A DNA stretch of 31,319 nucleotides from an uncultured Eubacteriales bacterium (GTDB taxonomy: Bacteria > Bacillota > Clostridia > Oscillospirales > Oscillospiraceae), in the NCBI GenBank assembly GCA_902492005.1, contig CABUJV010000024.1, forward strand, positions 1-31,319, read 5' to 3'. Each line of letters begins with the position of its first letter. Within the stretch, counting starts at the first letter, position 1. Both the position numbers and the translations under genes were made by a program. Of this stretch, positions 16,337-23,339 are shown in pieces. Below the pieces are notes generated by a model that saw only the letters and a list, made by a program, of their open reading frames with translations, was not told where the DNA came from and searched no databases.

Positions 16337-17773
16337 ATGGATATCTGGTACTACGTACTCACGCCCTTTACCTGGCTGCTGACGCTGTTTTACAACATCT
16401 TCGGCAGCTACGGCGCGGCCCTGATCGTCTTCGCCCTGATCGTCAAGCTGATCCTCTTTCCCTTCTCTCTGAAGGGCAAGCGGGGCATGATCCAGATGAA
16501 CATGCTCAACGGCAAGATCCAGGCCATCCAGAAGAAGTATGCCAATGACCGGGAGCGGCAGAATCTGGAGGTACAGAAGCTCTACGAACGGGAAAAAGTT
16601 AACCCCATGAGCGGCTGCCTGTGGACGATGGTCCCGCTGTTCATCCTGTTCCCCCTGTATGCCATCATCCGTCAGCCCATGAAGTATGCCATGGGACTGG
16701 ACCCCACCCAGATCGAGACCCTGATGGAGGTGTTGGGCGCCTACATGACCTCGGCGGGCAACGCCGCCTACCAGCAGCTCCAGGGGGCCGACGTGCTGGC
16801 TAAAAATTTTCAGGAGATTGTCTCCAACCCCGCCGTGGCGGAGTTTGCCGATAAGCTCCAGGCCCTGAACTTCCAGTTCCTGGGTCTGAATTTGGCCGAC
16901 ATCCCCACCCTCAAATTCTGGGTCAACGGCATCAGCTGGCCCAGCATCGGCCTGTTCCTCATCCCCATCATCTCGGCCGTCACCGGCTTTGTATTCTCCC
17001 TGATCTCCATGAAGACCAACTCGGTGAACAGCCAGTCGGCGCAGCAGAATTCCACCAGCAAGAGCATGCTGATCATGTCCCCGTTGATGTCTTTGTGGAT
17101 CGGCTTTATGATGCCGGGCTGCCTGGGTGTGTACTGGGTGGCCAACAACCTGCTGTCCATGCTTCAGGAGTTCGTGGCGGGCAAGATGCTGAAGAAGGAC
17201 TACGAGGCCGCCGCCGCCGCCCGCGAGGAGCAGGAGCGGCTGGAGAAGGAAGAGGAAAAGCGCCGCCGCCGGGAGGCCGCCGAGCGCAAGGCCCAGGCTC
17301 TGGCCGACGCCAAGGCCAACAAGGGCAAGAAGAAGCTTCCCGTGGAGAAAAAGAAGTCCGACGCGTCCGTGATCTCGGTCAGCGGCGTGGGCGTGCGAGC
17401 CTATGCCCGGGGCCGGGCCTATGACCCCTACCGCTACCGTCCCGAGGGCCCAACGGCCTACCGCGACCCCGGCGAGCCGGTGGACGAGGCGGCCGTGGAG
17501 GAGGCGCTGGAGAAGAAGCGCCGCTTCTTCGGCAAAAAGAAGCAGGAGGAGCCTGAGGCGTCCAAAAAGCTGGCTGAGGAGGCTCTGGAGAGCCAGGCCG
17601 ATGAAGCCATTGTAGAAGAGCTCCTGGAGGAGAAGGCCGCCGAACAGCCGCAGGAGGCCCCTGCCGCTCCGGAGGGGTCCGCCCTAGATGTGGACGACCC
17701 CTGGAAGGCGCTGGACCAGGAAGTGAAGGACATGACCGCCGGTCCCGAGCAGGACGGCGAGACCAAACAGTAA
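16337..17773 (+). CDS. yidC: Membrane protein insertase YidC/Oxa1 family, long charged C-terminal tail
   Basis: Insertase for membrane proteins, alone or with SecYEG. The core has hydrophobic segments at about residues 8-43 (including YGAALIVFALIVKLILFPFS), 97-113, 203-225 and 248-275 (ending GVYWVANNLLSMLQEF). An extra region of about 80 residues sits between the second and third segments. Residues 285-478 form a cytoplasmic tail rich in Glu, Lys, Arg and Ala (for example EEQERLEKEEEKRRRREAAE), much longer than in Bacillus. Such basic tails can contact ribosomes in other YidC/Oxa1 proteins; that role here is inference. The first residues lack a lipoprotein Cys. The gene follows yidD by 28 bp. 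Confidence 0.95.
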   Translation: MDIWYYVLTPFTWLLTLFYNIFGSYGAALIVFALIVKLILFPFSLKGKRGMIQMNMLNGKIQAIQKKYANDRERQNLEVQKLYEREKVNPMSGCLWTMVPLFILFPLYAIIRQPMKYAMGLDPTQIETLMEVLGAYMTSAGNAAYQQLQGADVLAKNFQEIVSNPAVAEFADKLQALNFQFLGLNLADIPTLKFWVNGISWPSIGLFLIPIISAVTGFVFSLISMKTNSVNSQSAQQNSTSKSMLIMSPLMSLWIGFMMPGCLGVYWVANNLLSMLQEFVAGKMLKKDYEAAAAAREEQERLEKEEEKRRRREAAERKAQALADAKANKGKKKLPVEKKKSDASVISVSGVGVRAYARGRAYDPYRYRPEGPTAYRDPGEPVDEAAVEEALEKKRRFFGKKKQEEPEASKKLAEEALESQADEAIVEELLEEKAAEQPQEAPAAPEGSALDVDDPWKALDQEVKDMTAGPEQDGETKQ

Positions 17774-17801
17774 GTCTGTCCCAGTAAGGAGAAGATACCA
17801 A

Positions 17802-18593
17802 ATGTTGAAATGGATCGAAACCACCGGGAAGAATGAAGAGGAGGCCATCCAGAAAGCCCTGCGGGAGTTGGGCCTGGACCGGGACGAGGTCTCTGTGGAA
17901 ATTTTGGAGCGGGCCAAGTCGGGCTTTCTGGGCATCGGCAGCACTCCCGCCAAGATCAAGGTGACCTACGAGGCGCCGGACGAGGCTCCTGCTCCCGTTG
18001 CGCCGCCCGCGAAGAAGGAGGACCCCGCGCCAAAAAAGGCGCCTGCGGCGGCCCAGCCCGCCCCCGCCGCCCCGAAAGCGGAGGTCCCCGCGGCCGCGCC
18101 TGCGGCCGCCGTCCCCGCCGGGGACGGCGAGAGGGCCGCTCAGATCCGTGAATTCCTCACCGGCCTGCTGGAGCGCATGGAGGTAAAGGCCGAGCCCAGG
18201 GTCCTGGTCACCGAGGAGGGCAACTACAAGGTGGAGCTGTTGGGCGAGGGCCTGGGAGCCCTCATCGGCCGCCGGGGCGAGACCCTGGACGCCATCCAGC
18301 AGCTCACCAGCTACGCGGTAAACAAGGGGCAGAGCCGGCGGGTGCGCATCCATGTGGATGCCGAGAACTACCGGGCCAAGCGGGAGGAATCCCTGCAGCG
18401 GCTGGCCCGGAAGGTGGCGGGCAAGGTGGTCAAGTACCGCCGGAACGTCACGCTGGAGCCCATGAACGCCTACGAGCGCCATGTCATCCACACCGCTCTG
18501 CAGGATTACCCGGATGTGACCACCTACTCCACCGGCACCGAGCCCAATCGCCGCACGGTGGTGGCCTACTCCCGGGGGGAGCACAGAAATTAA
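17802..18593 (+). CDS. jag: RNA-binding protein Jag/KhpB
   Basis: Cytoplasmic RNA-binding protein of 263 residues, linked in Gram-positives to cell elongation and to sporulation (SpoIIIJ-associated). Jag_N domain at about 1-52 (WIETTGKNEEEAIQKALREL), an Ala/Pro/Lys linker (about 58-107) of low complexity, KH domain with the GxxG-like loop in GALIGRRGETLDAIQQLTSY, and R3H domain with MNAYERHVIHTALQD and the final arginines. It follows yidC by 28 bp and is ended by a strong terminator, where mnmE would normally come next. Confidence 0.96.
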   Translation: MLKWIETTGKNEEEAIQKALRELGLDRDEVSVEILERAKSGFLGIGSTPAKIKVTYEAPDEAPAPVAPPAKKEDPAPKKAPAAAQPAPAAPKAEVPAAAPAAAVPAGDGERAAQIREFLTGLLERMEVKAEPRVLVTEEGNYKVELLGEGLGALIGRRGETLDAIQQLTSYAVNKGQSRRVRIHVDAENYRAKREESLQRLARKVAGKVVKYRRNVTLEPMNAYERHVIHTALQDYPDVTTYSTGTEPNRRTVVAYSRGEHRN

Positions 18594-18605
18594 ACCCAGA
18601 GGAAG

Positions 18606-18638
18606 AGCGGCGGGACGATTGTGTCCCGCCGCTTTTTT
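18606..18638 (+). terminator. Terminator of the rpmH-jag operon
   Basis: An 11-bp perfect stem (AGCGGCGGGAC with GTCCCGCCGCT) with a 6-base loop is followed by six T residues. The next gene's ribosome site starts 5 bases later. Confidence 0.93.
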
Positions 18639-18656
18639 CAGCAGGAGGTCCTTCGG

Positions 18657-20012
18657 ATGTCCCATACCCCGCTCTATGACGCGCTGCGCGCCTTTGCCGA
18701 TACCGGTCCCCTCCGCTTCCACATGCCCGGCCACCATGGAAAACCCCTGCCCGTGCCGGAGTTCTCCCGTCTGTCGGAGCTGGACTTCACCGAGCTGCCC
18801 CCTACGGGGGACCTGTACTCCCCCGGCGGCCCCATCGAGGCGGCGGAGAAGCTCTGGGCGGTGGCCTTCGGAATGGCGGAGTGCCTGTTCCTCACCGGCG
18901 GCTCCACCCAGGGCCTGCACACCGCCCTGACCCTGACCTGTCCTGTGGGGGGCGGCGTGCTGGTGGACCGGGGCTGTCACCGCTCGGTCTATCACTCCAT
19001 GGCCCTGCTGGACTTGCGCCCGGTGTATCTGACCCGCCCCTGGCTGGCCGAGGGAGTGACCGGACCGATTTCTCCACAGCTTGTGGAAAACGAGCTGAAA
19101 GACCACCCAGAGATTAAAACAGTCTGTATTACCTCACCGACATATTACGGTGTGTTGTCGGATAGTTCGGCCATTGCCCAGGTGGTCCATGCCCACGGTG
19201 GAAGGCTGGTGGTGGACGGGGCCCACGGGGCCCACCTGCCCTTCCTGGGGCTGGAGGCCTATGAGGGGGCAGACCTGGTGGTCTGTTCCGCCCACAAGAC
19301 CCTCCCGGCCCCGGGCCAGACTGCCCTGCTGTTTTCCTCCGGGGCCTACCGCCTGGACGACCTGCGCCGGGCGGGCTCCATCTACGGCTCCTCCAGCCCC
19401 TCCTATCCCATGATGGCGGCCCTGGACCTGTGCCGGGCCGCGCTGGAGGACGGGGGCGCGGCGGCGTATGGGGCAGTGACGGCGGCGGTAGCCGCCCTGC
19501 GGGCGGAGTTTCCCACCCTCCGGCCCCGGCCCGGCCTGGCGCTGGACCCCTGCCGTTTTGTCCTGAACGTCGGCGACGGCTTCGCTGTGAAGGGGGCGCT
19601 GGAGGGGCAGGGCGTCTATCCGGAGATGGCCGACGCCGGCCATGTGGTGTTCATCGCCACCTGTGCCGACGGGGAGGCGGAGTTTTCCCGGCTGCGGGAG
19701 GCGCTGGAGGAACTGTCCCTGCCCGCCGTCCCCACCCACTCCTGCCCCGGCCTGCCCGGTGTTCCGCCGCTGGTGGTCCGCCCCCGGCAGGCCCTGTTCG
19801 CCCCCCAGCGGTATCTCCCTCTCCGGCAGGCGGAAGGGGAGGTCTGCGGGGTGCAGGTGGCCCCCTATCCCCCCGGTGTGCCGGTCATCGCCCCCGGGGA
19901 GCGCATTGAAAAAAAACACCTTTCCTATTTGACGGAAATAGGATATAATACCGATCATACGATAGGCGTAATATCATTGCCGCGCACGTTGTACAGGGAG
20001 GGAATACCATGA
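18657..20012 (+). CDS. Orn/Lys/Arg decarboxylase family protein (YaaO-like)
   Basis: PLP-dependent fold type I decarboxylase, 451 residues. The PLP-binding Lys214 lies in SAHKTLPAPGQ, Asp188 in VVDGAHGAH contacts the cofactor ring, and the N terminus has the family's RFHMPGHHGK and the GGSTQGLHTA loop. The shorter length matches the YaaO/SpeA-like branch, which lacks the wing domain; substrate (arginine, lysine or ornithine) cannot be told. GGAGG lies 8 bases before ATG 18657. The stop overlaps the darA start by 4 bases. In Bacillus the order is yaaO-tmk-yaaQ; tmk is missing here. Confidence 0.93.
   Translation: MSHTPLYDALRAFADTGPLRFHMPGHHGKPLPVPEFSRLSELDFTELPPTGDLYSPGGPIEAAEKLWAVAFGMAECLFLTGGSTQGLHTALTLTCPVGGGVLVDRGCHRSVYHSMALLDLRPVYLTRPWLAEGVTGPISPQLVENELKDHPEIKTVCITSPTYYGVLSDSSAIAQVVHAHGGRLVVDGAHGAHLPFLGLEAYEGADLVVCSAHKTLPAPGQTALLFSSGAYRLDDLRRAGSIYGSSSPSYPMMAALDLCRAALEDGGAAAYGAVTAAVAALRAEFPTLRPRPGLALDPCRFVLNVGDGFAVKGALEGQGVYPEMADAGHVVFIATCADGEAEFSRLREALEELSLPAVPTHSCPGLPGVPPLVVRPRQALFAPQRYLPLRQAEGEVCGVQVAPYPPGVPVIAPGERIEKKHLSYLTEIGYNTDHTIGVISLPRTLYREGIP
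19923..19949 (+). promoter_or_regulatory. Possible internal promoter and operator before darA
   Basis: A perfect TATAAT (19944-19949) follows an inverted repeat TCCTATTT/AAATAGGA (19923-19943) in the last part of the decarboxylase gene. No good -35 box is present at the right spacing, so activity would need an activator or is absent. Confidence 0.3.
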
Positions 20013-20332
20013 AACTGGTCCTTGCGATCATCAACTATGACGATGCCAATGCCGTCACCCATGCGCTGACGAAGAAGGGCTTCTCCTCCACCAAGCTGGC
20101 CACCACCGGCGGTTTTTTGATGGCGGGCAACGTGACCATCCTCATCGGTGTGGACGAGGAGAAGGTGCAGACCGTGATCGATATCATCAAAGAGCACTCC
20201 CACAGCCGCAAGCAGATGATCCCCACCACCACCGAGATGAGCTACGGCTACTACCCCAGCATGCCGGTGGAGGTCACGGTGGGCGGGGCCACCATCTTTG
20301 TGGTGGACATTGAGCGCTTTGAGCGCGCCTGA
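20009..20332 (+). CDS. darA: c-di-AMP receptor DarA (PII-like, YaaQ)
   Basis: Trimeric PII-like signal protein that binds cyclic di-AMP. The 107 residues open MKLVLAIINYDDANAVTHAL and contain the ligand-loop motif TTGGFLMAGNVTILIGVDEE and the terminal GATIFVVDIERFERA. Members lack the nucleotide-hydrolysis and uridylylation sites of classical PII and transmit c-di-AMP levels to still unclear partners in potassium and osmotic balance. Its ATG overlaps the stop of the decarboxylase gene. Placement next to holB and ricT is conserved in Firmicutes. Confidence 0.95.
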   Translation: MKLVLAIINYDDANAVTHALTKKGFSSTKLATTGGFLMAGNVTILIGVDEEKVQTVIDIIKEHSHSRKQMIPTTTEMSYGYYPSMPVEVTVGGATIFVVDIERFERA

Positions 20333-21095
20333 GCAAACCCCCTCCCGCCTGTCCCACGCCTATATTCTCAGCGGACCGGCGGGGGCTGCGCGGCGGGAGG
20401 CGGCGGACCGGCTGGCCATGTCCTATGTGTGCACGGGGGAGCGCCCCCCGTGCGGCGTCTGCTCCGGCTGCCGGAAGGCGGCGGCGGGCGTCCACCCCGA
20501 CATCGTGCGCTTAGGGGAGGACGGGAAGGACGTAAACGTGGCCGCTGTGCGGGCCCTGCGGGCGGACGCCTACATTTTGCCCAATGAGGCGCCGCGGAAG
20601 GTCTATCTGATCGAGAATGCGGACCGCATGAACGCCAGCGCCCAGAACGCCATGCTCAAGCTGCTGGAGGACGGCCCGCCCTACGCGGCCTTCCTGCTGT
20701 TGGCCGGGAGCGACGGGGAGATGCTGCCCACGGTGCGCTCCCGGTGCGAGACGCTGCGGCTGGACCGGCTGGCGGGGGAGGCGCCCGACCCGGGCCTGGT
20801 GGAGCAGTCCCGGATGCTGGCCGGGCTGCTGCTCACCGGCGGCGAACTGGAGCGGATGGAATACTGCGTGGGTCTGGAGAAGCTGGACCGGGAGGGCCTG
20901 GCCGCCCTGCTGGAGCAGACGGTGGAACGCCTGCGGGAGGGGATGCTCACCTGCCCGGACCGCAAGCGGGCCCTGGCGCTGACGGAGCATGTAAAGGCCC
21001 TGCGCTCCGCCCTGGACTTCAACGTGGGCCCGGGCCATATCGCGGGCTGGCTGTGCGCGGGCAGTATGCCCGGAAATCCAATCAAGACGAGGTAA
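20310..21095 (+). CDS. holB: DNA polymerase III subunit delta-prime
   Basis: Clamp-loader subunit of about 261 residues. The AAA+ core is visible from RLSHAYILSGPAGAARREAA through the zinc-binding Cys group (CTGERPPCGVCSGC), the Asn/Ala-rich helix NAMLKLLEDGP and the sensor LPTVRSRCETLRL. The P-loop is degenerate (GPAGAARR, without the usual GKT), as expected of delta-prime subunits that do not hydrolyse ATP. The start is uncertain: TTG codons at 20298, 20310 and 20319 are all inside darA, and 20310 is taken because a GGTGG lies just upstream. The C-terminal domain is short compared with Bacillus (329 residues). Confidence 0.85.
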   Translation: MSALSAPEQTPSRLSHAYILSGPAGAARREAADRLAMSYVCTGERPPCGVCSGCRKAAAGVHPDIVRLGEDGKDVNVAAVRALRADAYILPNEAPRKVYLIENADRMNASAQNAMLKLLEDGPPYAAFLLLAGSDGEMLPTVRSRCETLRLDRLAGEAPDPGLVEQSRMLAGLLLTGGELERMEYCVGLEKLDREGLAALLEQTVERLREGMLTCPDRKRALALTEHVKALRSALDFNVGPGHIAGWLCAGSMPGNPIKTR

Positions 21096-21099
21096 CCCC

Positions 21100-22374
21100 A
21101 TGACAGAGATTATCGGCGTCCGCTTTAAGAGCGGCGGCAAGCAGTATTATTTCGACCCCCAGGGCGTCCAGGTGGAGCCCGGCCAGGGGGTCATTATCGA
21201 GACGGCCCGGGGCGTGGAGTACGGCGAGTGCGTAAGGGAAAACACCATGGTGGAGGATTCCGCCGTGGTGCAGCCTCTGCGCCCCATGATTCGCTTGGCC
21301 ACCGAGGAGGACAGGAAGACCCTCCAGCGCAACCGGGAGAAGGAAGAGCGGGCCTTCCGCATCTGCCAGGAGAAGATTGCCGAGCACAAGCTGGAGATGA
21401 AGCTGGTGGAGGTGGAGTACAACTTCGAGGGCAATAAGATCCTGTTCTTTTTCACCGCCGAGGGCCGGGTGGATTTCCGGGCCCTGGTGAAGGATCTGGC
21501 CTCGGTGTTCCACACCCGTATCGAGCTGCGGCAGATCGGCGTCCGGGACGAGGCCAAGATGCTGGGCGGTCTGGGCATCTGCGGCAAGCCCTTCTGCTGC
21601 GCCACGTTTTTGGACGAGTTCCAGCCGGTGTCCATCAAGATGGCCAAGACCCAGAACCTGTCCTTGAACCCCACCAAGATTTCCGGCACCTGCGGGCGGC
21701 TGATGTGCTGCCTGAAGTATGAGCAGGAGGCCTATGAGGACGCGGTGAAGCGCTGTCCCAAGCAGGAGTCCTTTGTAGAGACGCCGGACGGCGTGGGGAC
21801 GGTGAGCGCGGTGAATCTGCTCCGGGAGCAGGTGAAGGTGCGGCTGGAGGACAGCCAGGACCCGCCCAAGTGCTATCGCAACTGCGAGATCTGCGTGGTC
21901 CGTAGCGGCAAGGGCAAGCGGCCGGAGGGCTATGTGGCCCCGCCGCCGGAGGAGCTGGCCAAGCTGCGCTACGTGGACCCGGAGGCGGAGGCCAGGCCCT
22001 GGGCGGAGGCGGAGCGGTCCTCTCTGGCCGCGGCGCTGGAGGCGGTGTTCAGCGTCTCCGATGCCCCGGCGGAGCCGGACCATGGAGCGCCTCCCCGGCC
22101 GGAGAAGCAGGGGGAGGGCAAGAGCCATAGCCGGTCCCGCCGCCGCCGCAAGCCGGCGGGGGAGGGAGGCGGACAGGCCCCGGCCCAGCCCAAGAGCCAG
22201 GATCAGCCGCCCCGGCCGAATAAGCCGCGTCCTGCGAAGGCGCTCCAGGGAGAGAAGACCGCCAAGCCCCAGCCGCAGCCGGGAAAAGAGGAGAAAAAGC
22301 CCTCCAGCCGTCCCCGCCGCCGCCATCGGAGCGGAGGAGGCCCCAAGCCCCCCACGGCCCCCACGGGTGAATAG
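21100..22374 (+). CDS. ricT: PSP1-domain protein RicT (YaaT)
   Basis: Component of the Ric complex that in Bacillus subtilis acts with RNase Y in mRNA maturation and in competence, sporulation and biofilm control. The PSP1 domain covers about residues 60-150. Paired Cys motifs CGKPFCC (161-167) and CGRLMCC (198-204) match the iron-sulphur-binding cysteines of the family. Residues about 275-424 form an extra tail rich in Pro, Lys and Arg (SRSRRRRKPAGEG and PSSRPRRRHRSGGG), absent from Bacillus YaaT, and probably an RNA- or ribosome-binding extension. The ATG is 4 bases after the holB stop, with GAGG in the overlap. Confidence 0.94.
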   Translation: MTEIIGVRFKSGGKQYYFDPQGVQVEPGQGVIIETARGVEYGECVRENTMVEDSAVVQPLRPMIRLATEEDRKTLQRNREKEERAFRICQEKIAEHKLEMKLVEVEYNFEGNKILFFFTAEGRVDFRALVKDLASVFHTRIELRQIGVRDEAKMLGGLGICGKPFCCATFLDEFQPVSIKMAKTQNLSLNPTKISGTCGRLMCCLKYEQEAYEDAVKRCPKQESFVETPDGVGTVSAVNLLREQVKVRLEDSQDPPKCYRNCEICVVRSGKGKRPEGYVAPPPEELAKLRYVDPEAEARPWAEAERSSLAAALEAVFSVSDAPAEPDHGAPPRPEKQGEGKSHSRSRRRRKPAGEGGGQAPAQPKSQDQPPRPNKPRPAKALQGEKTAKPQPQPGKEEKKPSSRPRRRHRSGGGPKPPTAPTGE

Positions 22375-22382
22375 ACACAAGG

Positions 22383-22422
22383 AAGTCCCCCGGCCCAGTA
22401 AAATAGGGCCGGGGGACTTTTT
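22383..22422 (+). terminator. Terminator of the decarboxylase-ricT operon
   Basis: A perfect 14-bp stem (AAGTCCCCCGGCCC and complement) with a 9-base loop is followed by T residues. It separates the + strand operon from the convergent minus-strand block. Confidence 0.93.
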
Positions 22423-22446
22423 GCCTTCATCCGGGCATTCGCTGCC

Positions 22447-22848
22447 TCAGCTTCCGCAGTGTCCGCCGCAGTGGTGATCGTGGTGCTCGCCGCAGTCATG
22501 GCCGTGGTGCTCCCCGTGGTGGCTGCACATCACGTCGGGGTGAAAGGCGAGCTTGCCGGCCAGCAGGTCGGCCACCGCCTGGTCGGCGCTGCCGGACACC
22601 CCGCCGTAGAGGGTGACTCCCGCCTGGGCCAGGGCGGTTTTGGCTCCGCCGCCGATGCCGCCGCAGATGAGGGCGTCCACACCCTGGTTCTGAAGCAGGG
22701 TGGCCAAAGCCCCGTGTCCGCTGCCGCCGCTGTCGAGTATCGCGCTGGATGTCACCTTGCCGTCTTCCACCTGATAGACCTTGAAGGTCTCGGTGTGGCC
22801 GAAGTGCTGAAAAACTTGTCCGTCGCTGTAGGTAACTGCGATTTTCAT
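22447..22848 (-). CDS. NifX/NifB-type (dinitrogenase FeMo-cofactor family) protein with His-rich tail
   Basis: Protein of 133 residues with the small metal-cluster-binding fold shared by NifX, NafY and the C-terminal part of NifB: MKIAVTYSDGQVFQHFGHTE at the start and GVDALICGGIGGGAKTALAQ in the middle. Many bacteria without nitrogenase carry such stand-alone proteins next to DUF134 regulators, as here. The end is a His/Cys-rich metal-binding tail (CSHHGEHHGHDCGEHHDHHC). No nitrogenase genes are visible, so a role in cofactor assembly is not implied; metal or cluster sensing, storage or delivery is plausible. It overlaps the DUF134 gene by 4 bases. Confidence 0.9.
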   Translation of the reverse strand: MKIAVTYSDGQVFQHFGHTETFKVYQVEDGKVTSSAILDSGGSGHGALATLLQNQGVDALICGGIGGGAKTALAQAGVTLYGGVSGSADQAVADLLAGKLAFHPDVMCSHHGEHHGHDCGEHHDHHCGGHCGS

Positions 22849-23207
22849 GGTTGTTCCTCCTTGTGATGACCGCGCTTTTTGTGACAGTGTCCGCAGCCGC
22901 AGCCCTGGCCCTCGCCGGTGCAGAGGACAAAGTCCCCGCCGCCGATGACCAGCTCCCGGCCCTGGACCAGCGCCTGTGCCAGCTTGTGCCGGGCGCTGCC
23001 GTAGATGGCCTGGACCGTGGCCCGGGACACCGCCATCTGAGCGGCGCAGGCCTCCTGGGTCAGCCCCTCCAGATCAATGAGCCGGATGGTCTCAAATTCG
23101 TCCACCGTCATGGGTACGCTTTGCCGGACGGAGCCTGCGCCCACGGGACCGAAGTTGGGCTGTTCCGGCAGAGCGCACACCCGTCTTCTCTTGCAGGGTC
23201 TGGGCAT
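22845..23207 (-). CDS. DUF134 DNA-binding protein with Cys/His-rich tail
   Basis: Protein of 120 residues. The N-terminal MPRPCKRRRVC and the helix-turn-helix region (TVDEFETIRLIDLEGLTQEA, then AAQMAVSRATVQAIYGSARH) match the DUF134 family of sigma-factor-like DNA-binding proteins. The tail CTGEGQGCGCGHCHKKRGHH is a cluster of Cys and His suited to metal binding. It overlaps the NifX-like gene by 4 bases (ATGA), and a promoter with an inverted repeat lies just upstream. A metal-sensing autoregulator of this two-gene unit is the natural reading, but the role is inferred. Confidence 0.88.
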   Translation of the reverse strand: MPRPCKRRRVCALPEQPNFGPVGAGSVRQSVPMTVDEFETIRLIDLEGLTQEACAAQMAVSRATVQAIYGSARHKLAQALVQGRELVIGGGDFVLCTGEGQGCGCGHCHKKRGHHKEEQP

Positions 23208-23235
23208 CTGCGGACCTCCTCTCCCGGATTTCTGT

Positions 23236-23280
23236 CATATGCCGATAAACAGAGTATACACTATTTATGGCATATGTCAA
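23236..23280 (-). promoter_or_regulatory. Promoter overlapped by a dyad operator, DUF134/NifX-like unit
   Basis: On the minus strand a perfect -35 TTGACA (23275-23280), a 16-bp spacer and -10 TATACT (23253-23258) lie 46 bp before the DUF134 start. An inverted repeat CATATGCC(G)ATAAA ... TTTATGGCATATG (23236-23276) spans the whole promoter, one half over the -35, the other past the -10. A dimer bound here would occlude RNA polymerase. Confidence 0.75.
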
Positions 23281-23290
23281 GAATAGAGAG

Positions 23291-23330
23291 AAAAAGGACC
23301 CGGCGGACGTCTGATTTGTCCGCCGAGCCG
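23291..23330 (-). terminator. Terminator of aspS
   Basis: On the minus strand a GC-rich stem (core GGCGGAC with GTCCGCC, extended with G-U pairs) and a 9-base loop are followed by TTTTT, right after the aspS stop codon. Confidence 0.8.
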
Positions 23331-23339
23331 CGATAAATC

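Noticed and set aside
22447..22848. Calling the NifX-like gene part of a nitrogen-fixation system
   Set aside because: No nif structural or assembly gene is present in the window and stand-alone members of this fold are common in non-fixing bacteria.
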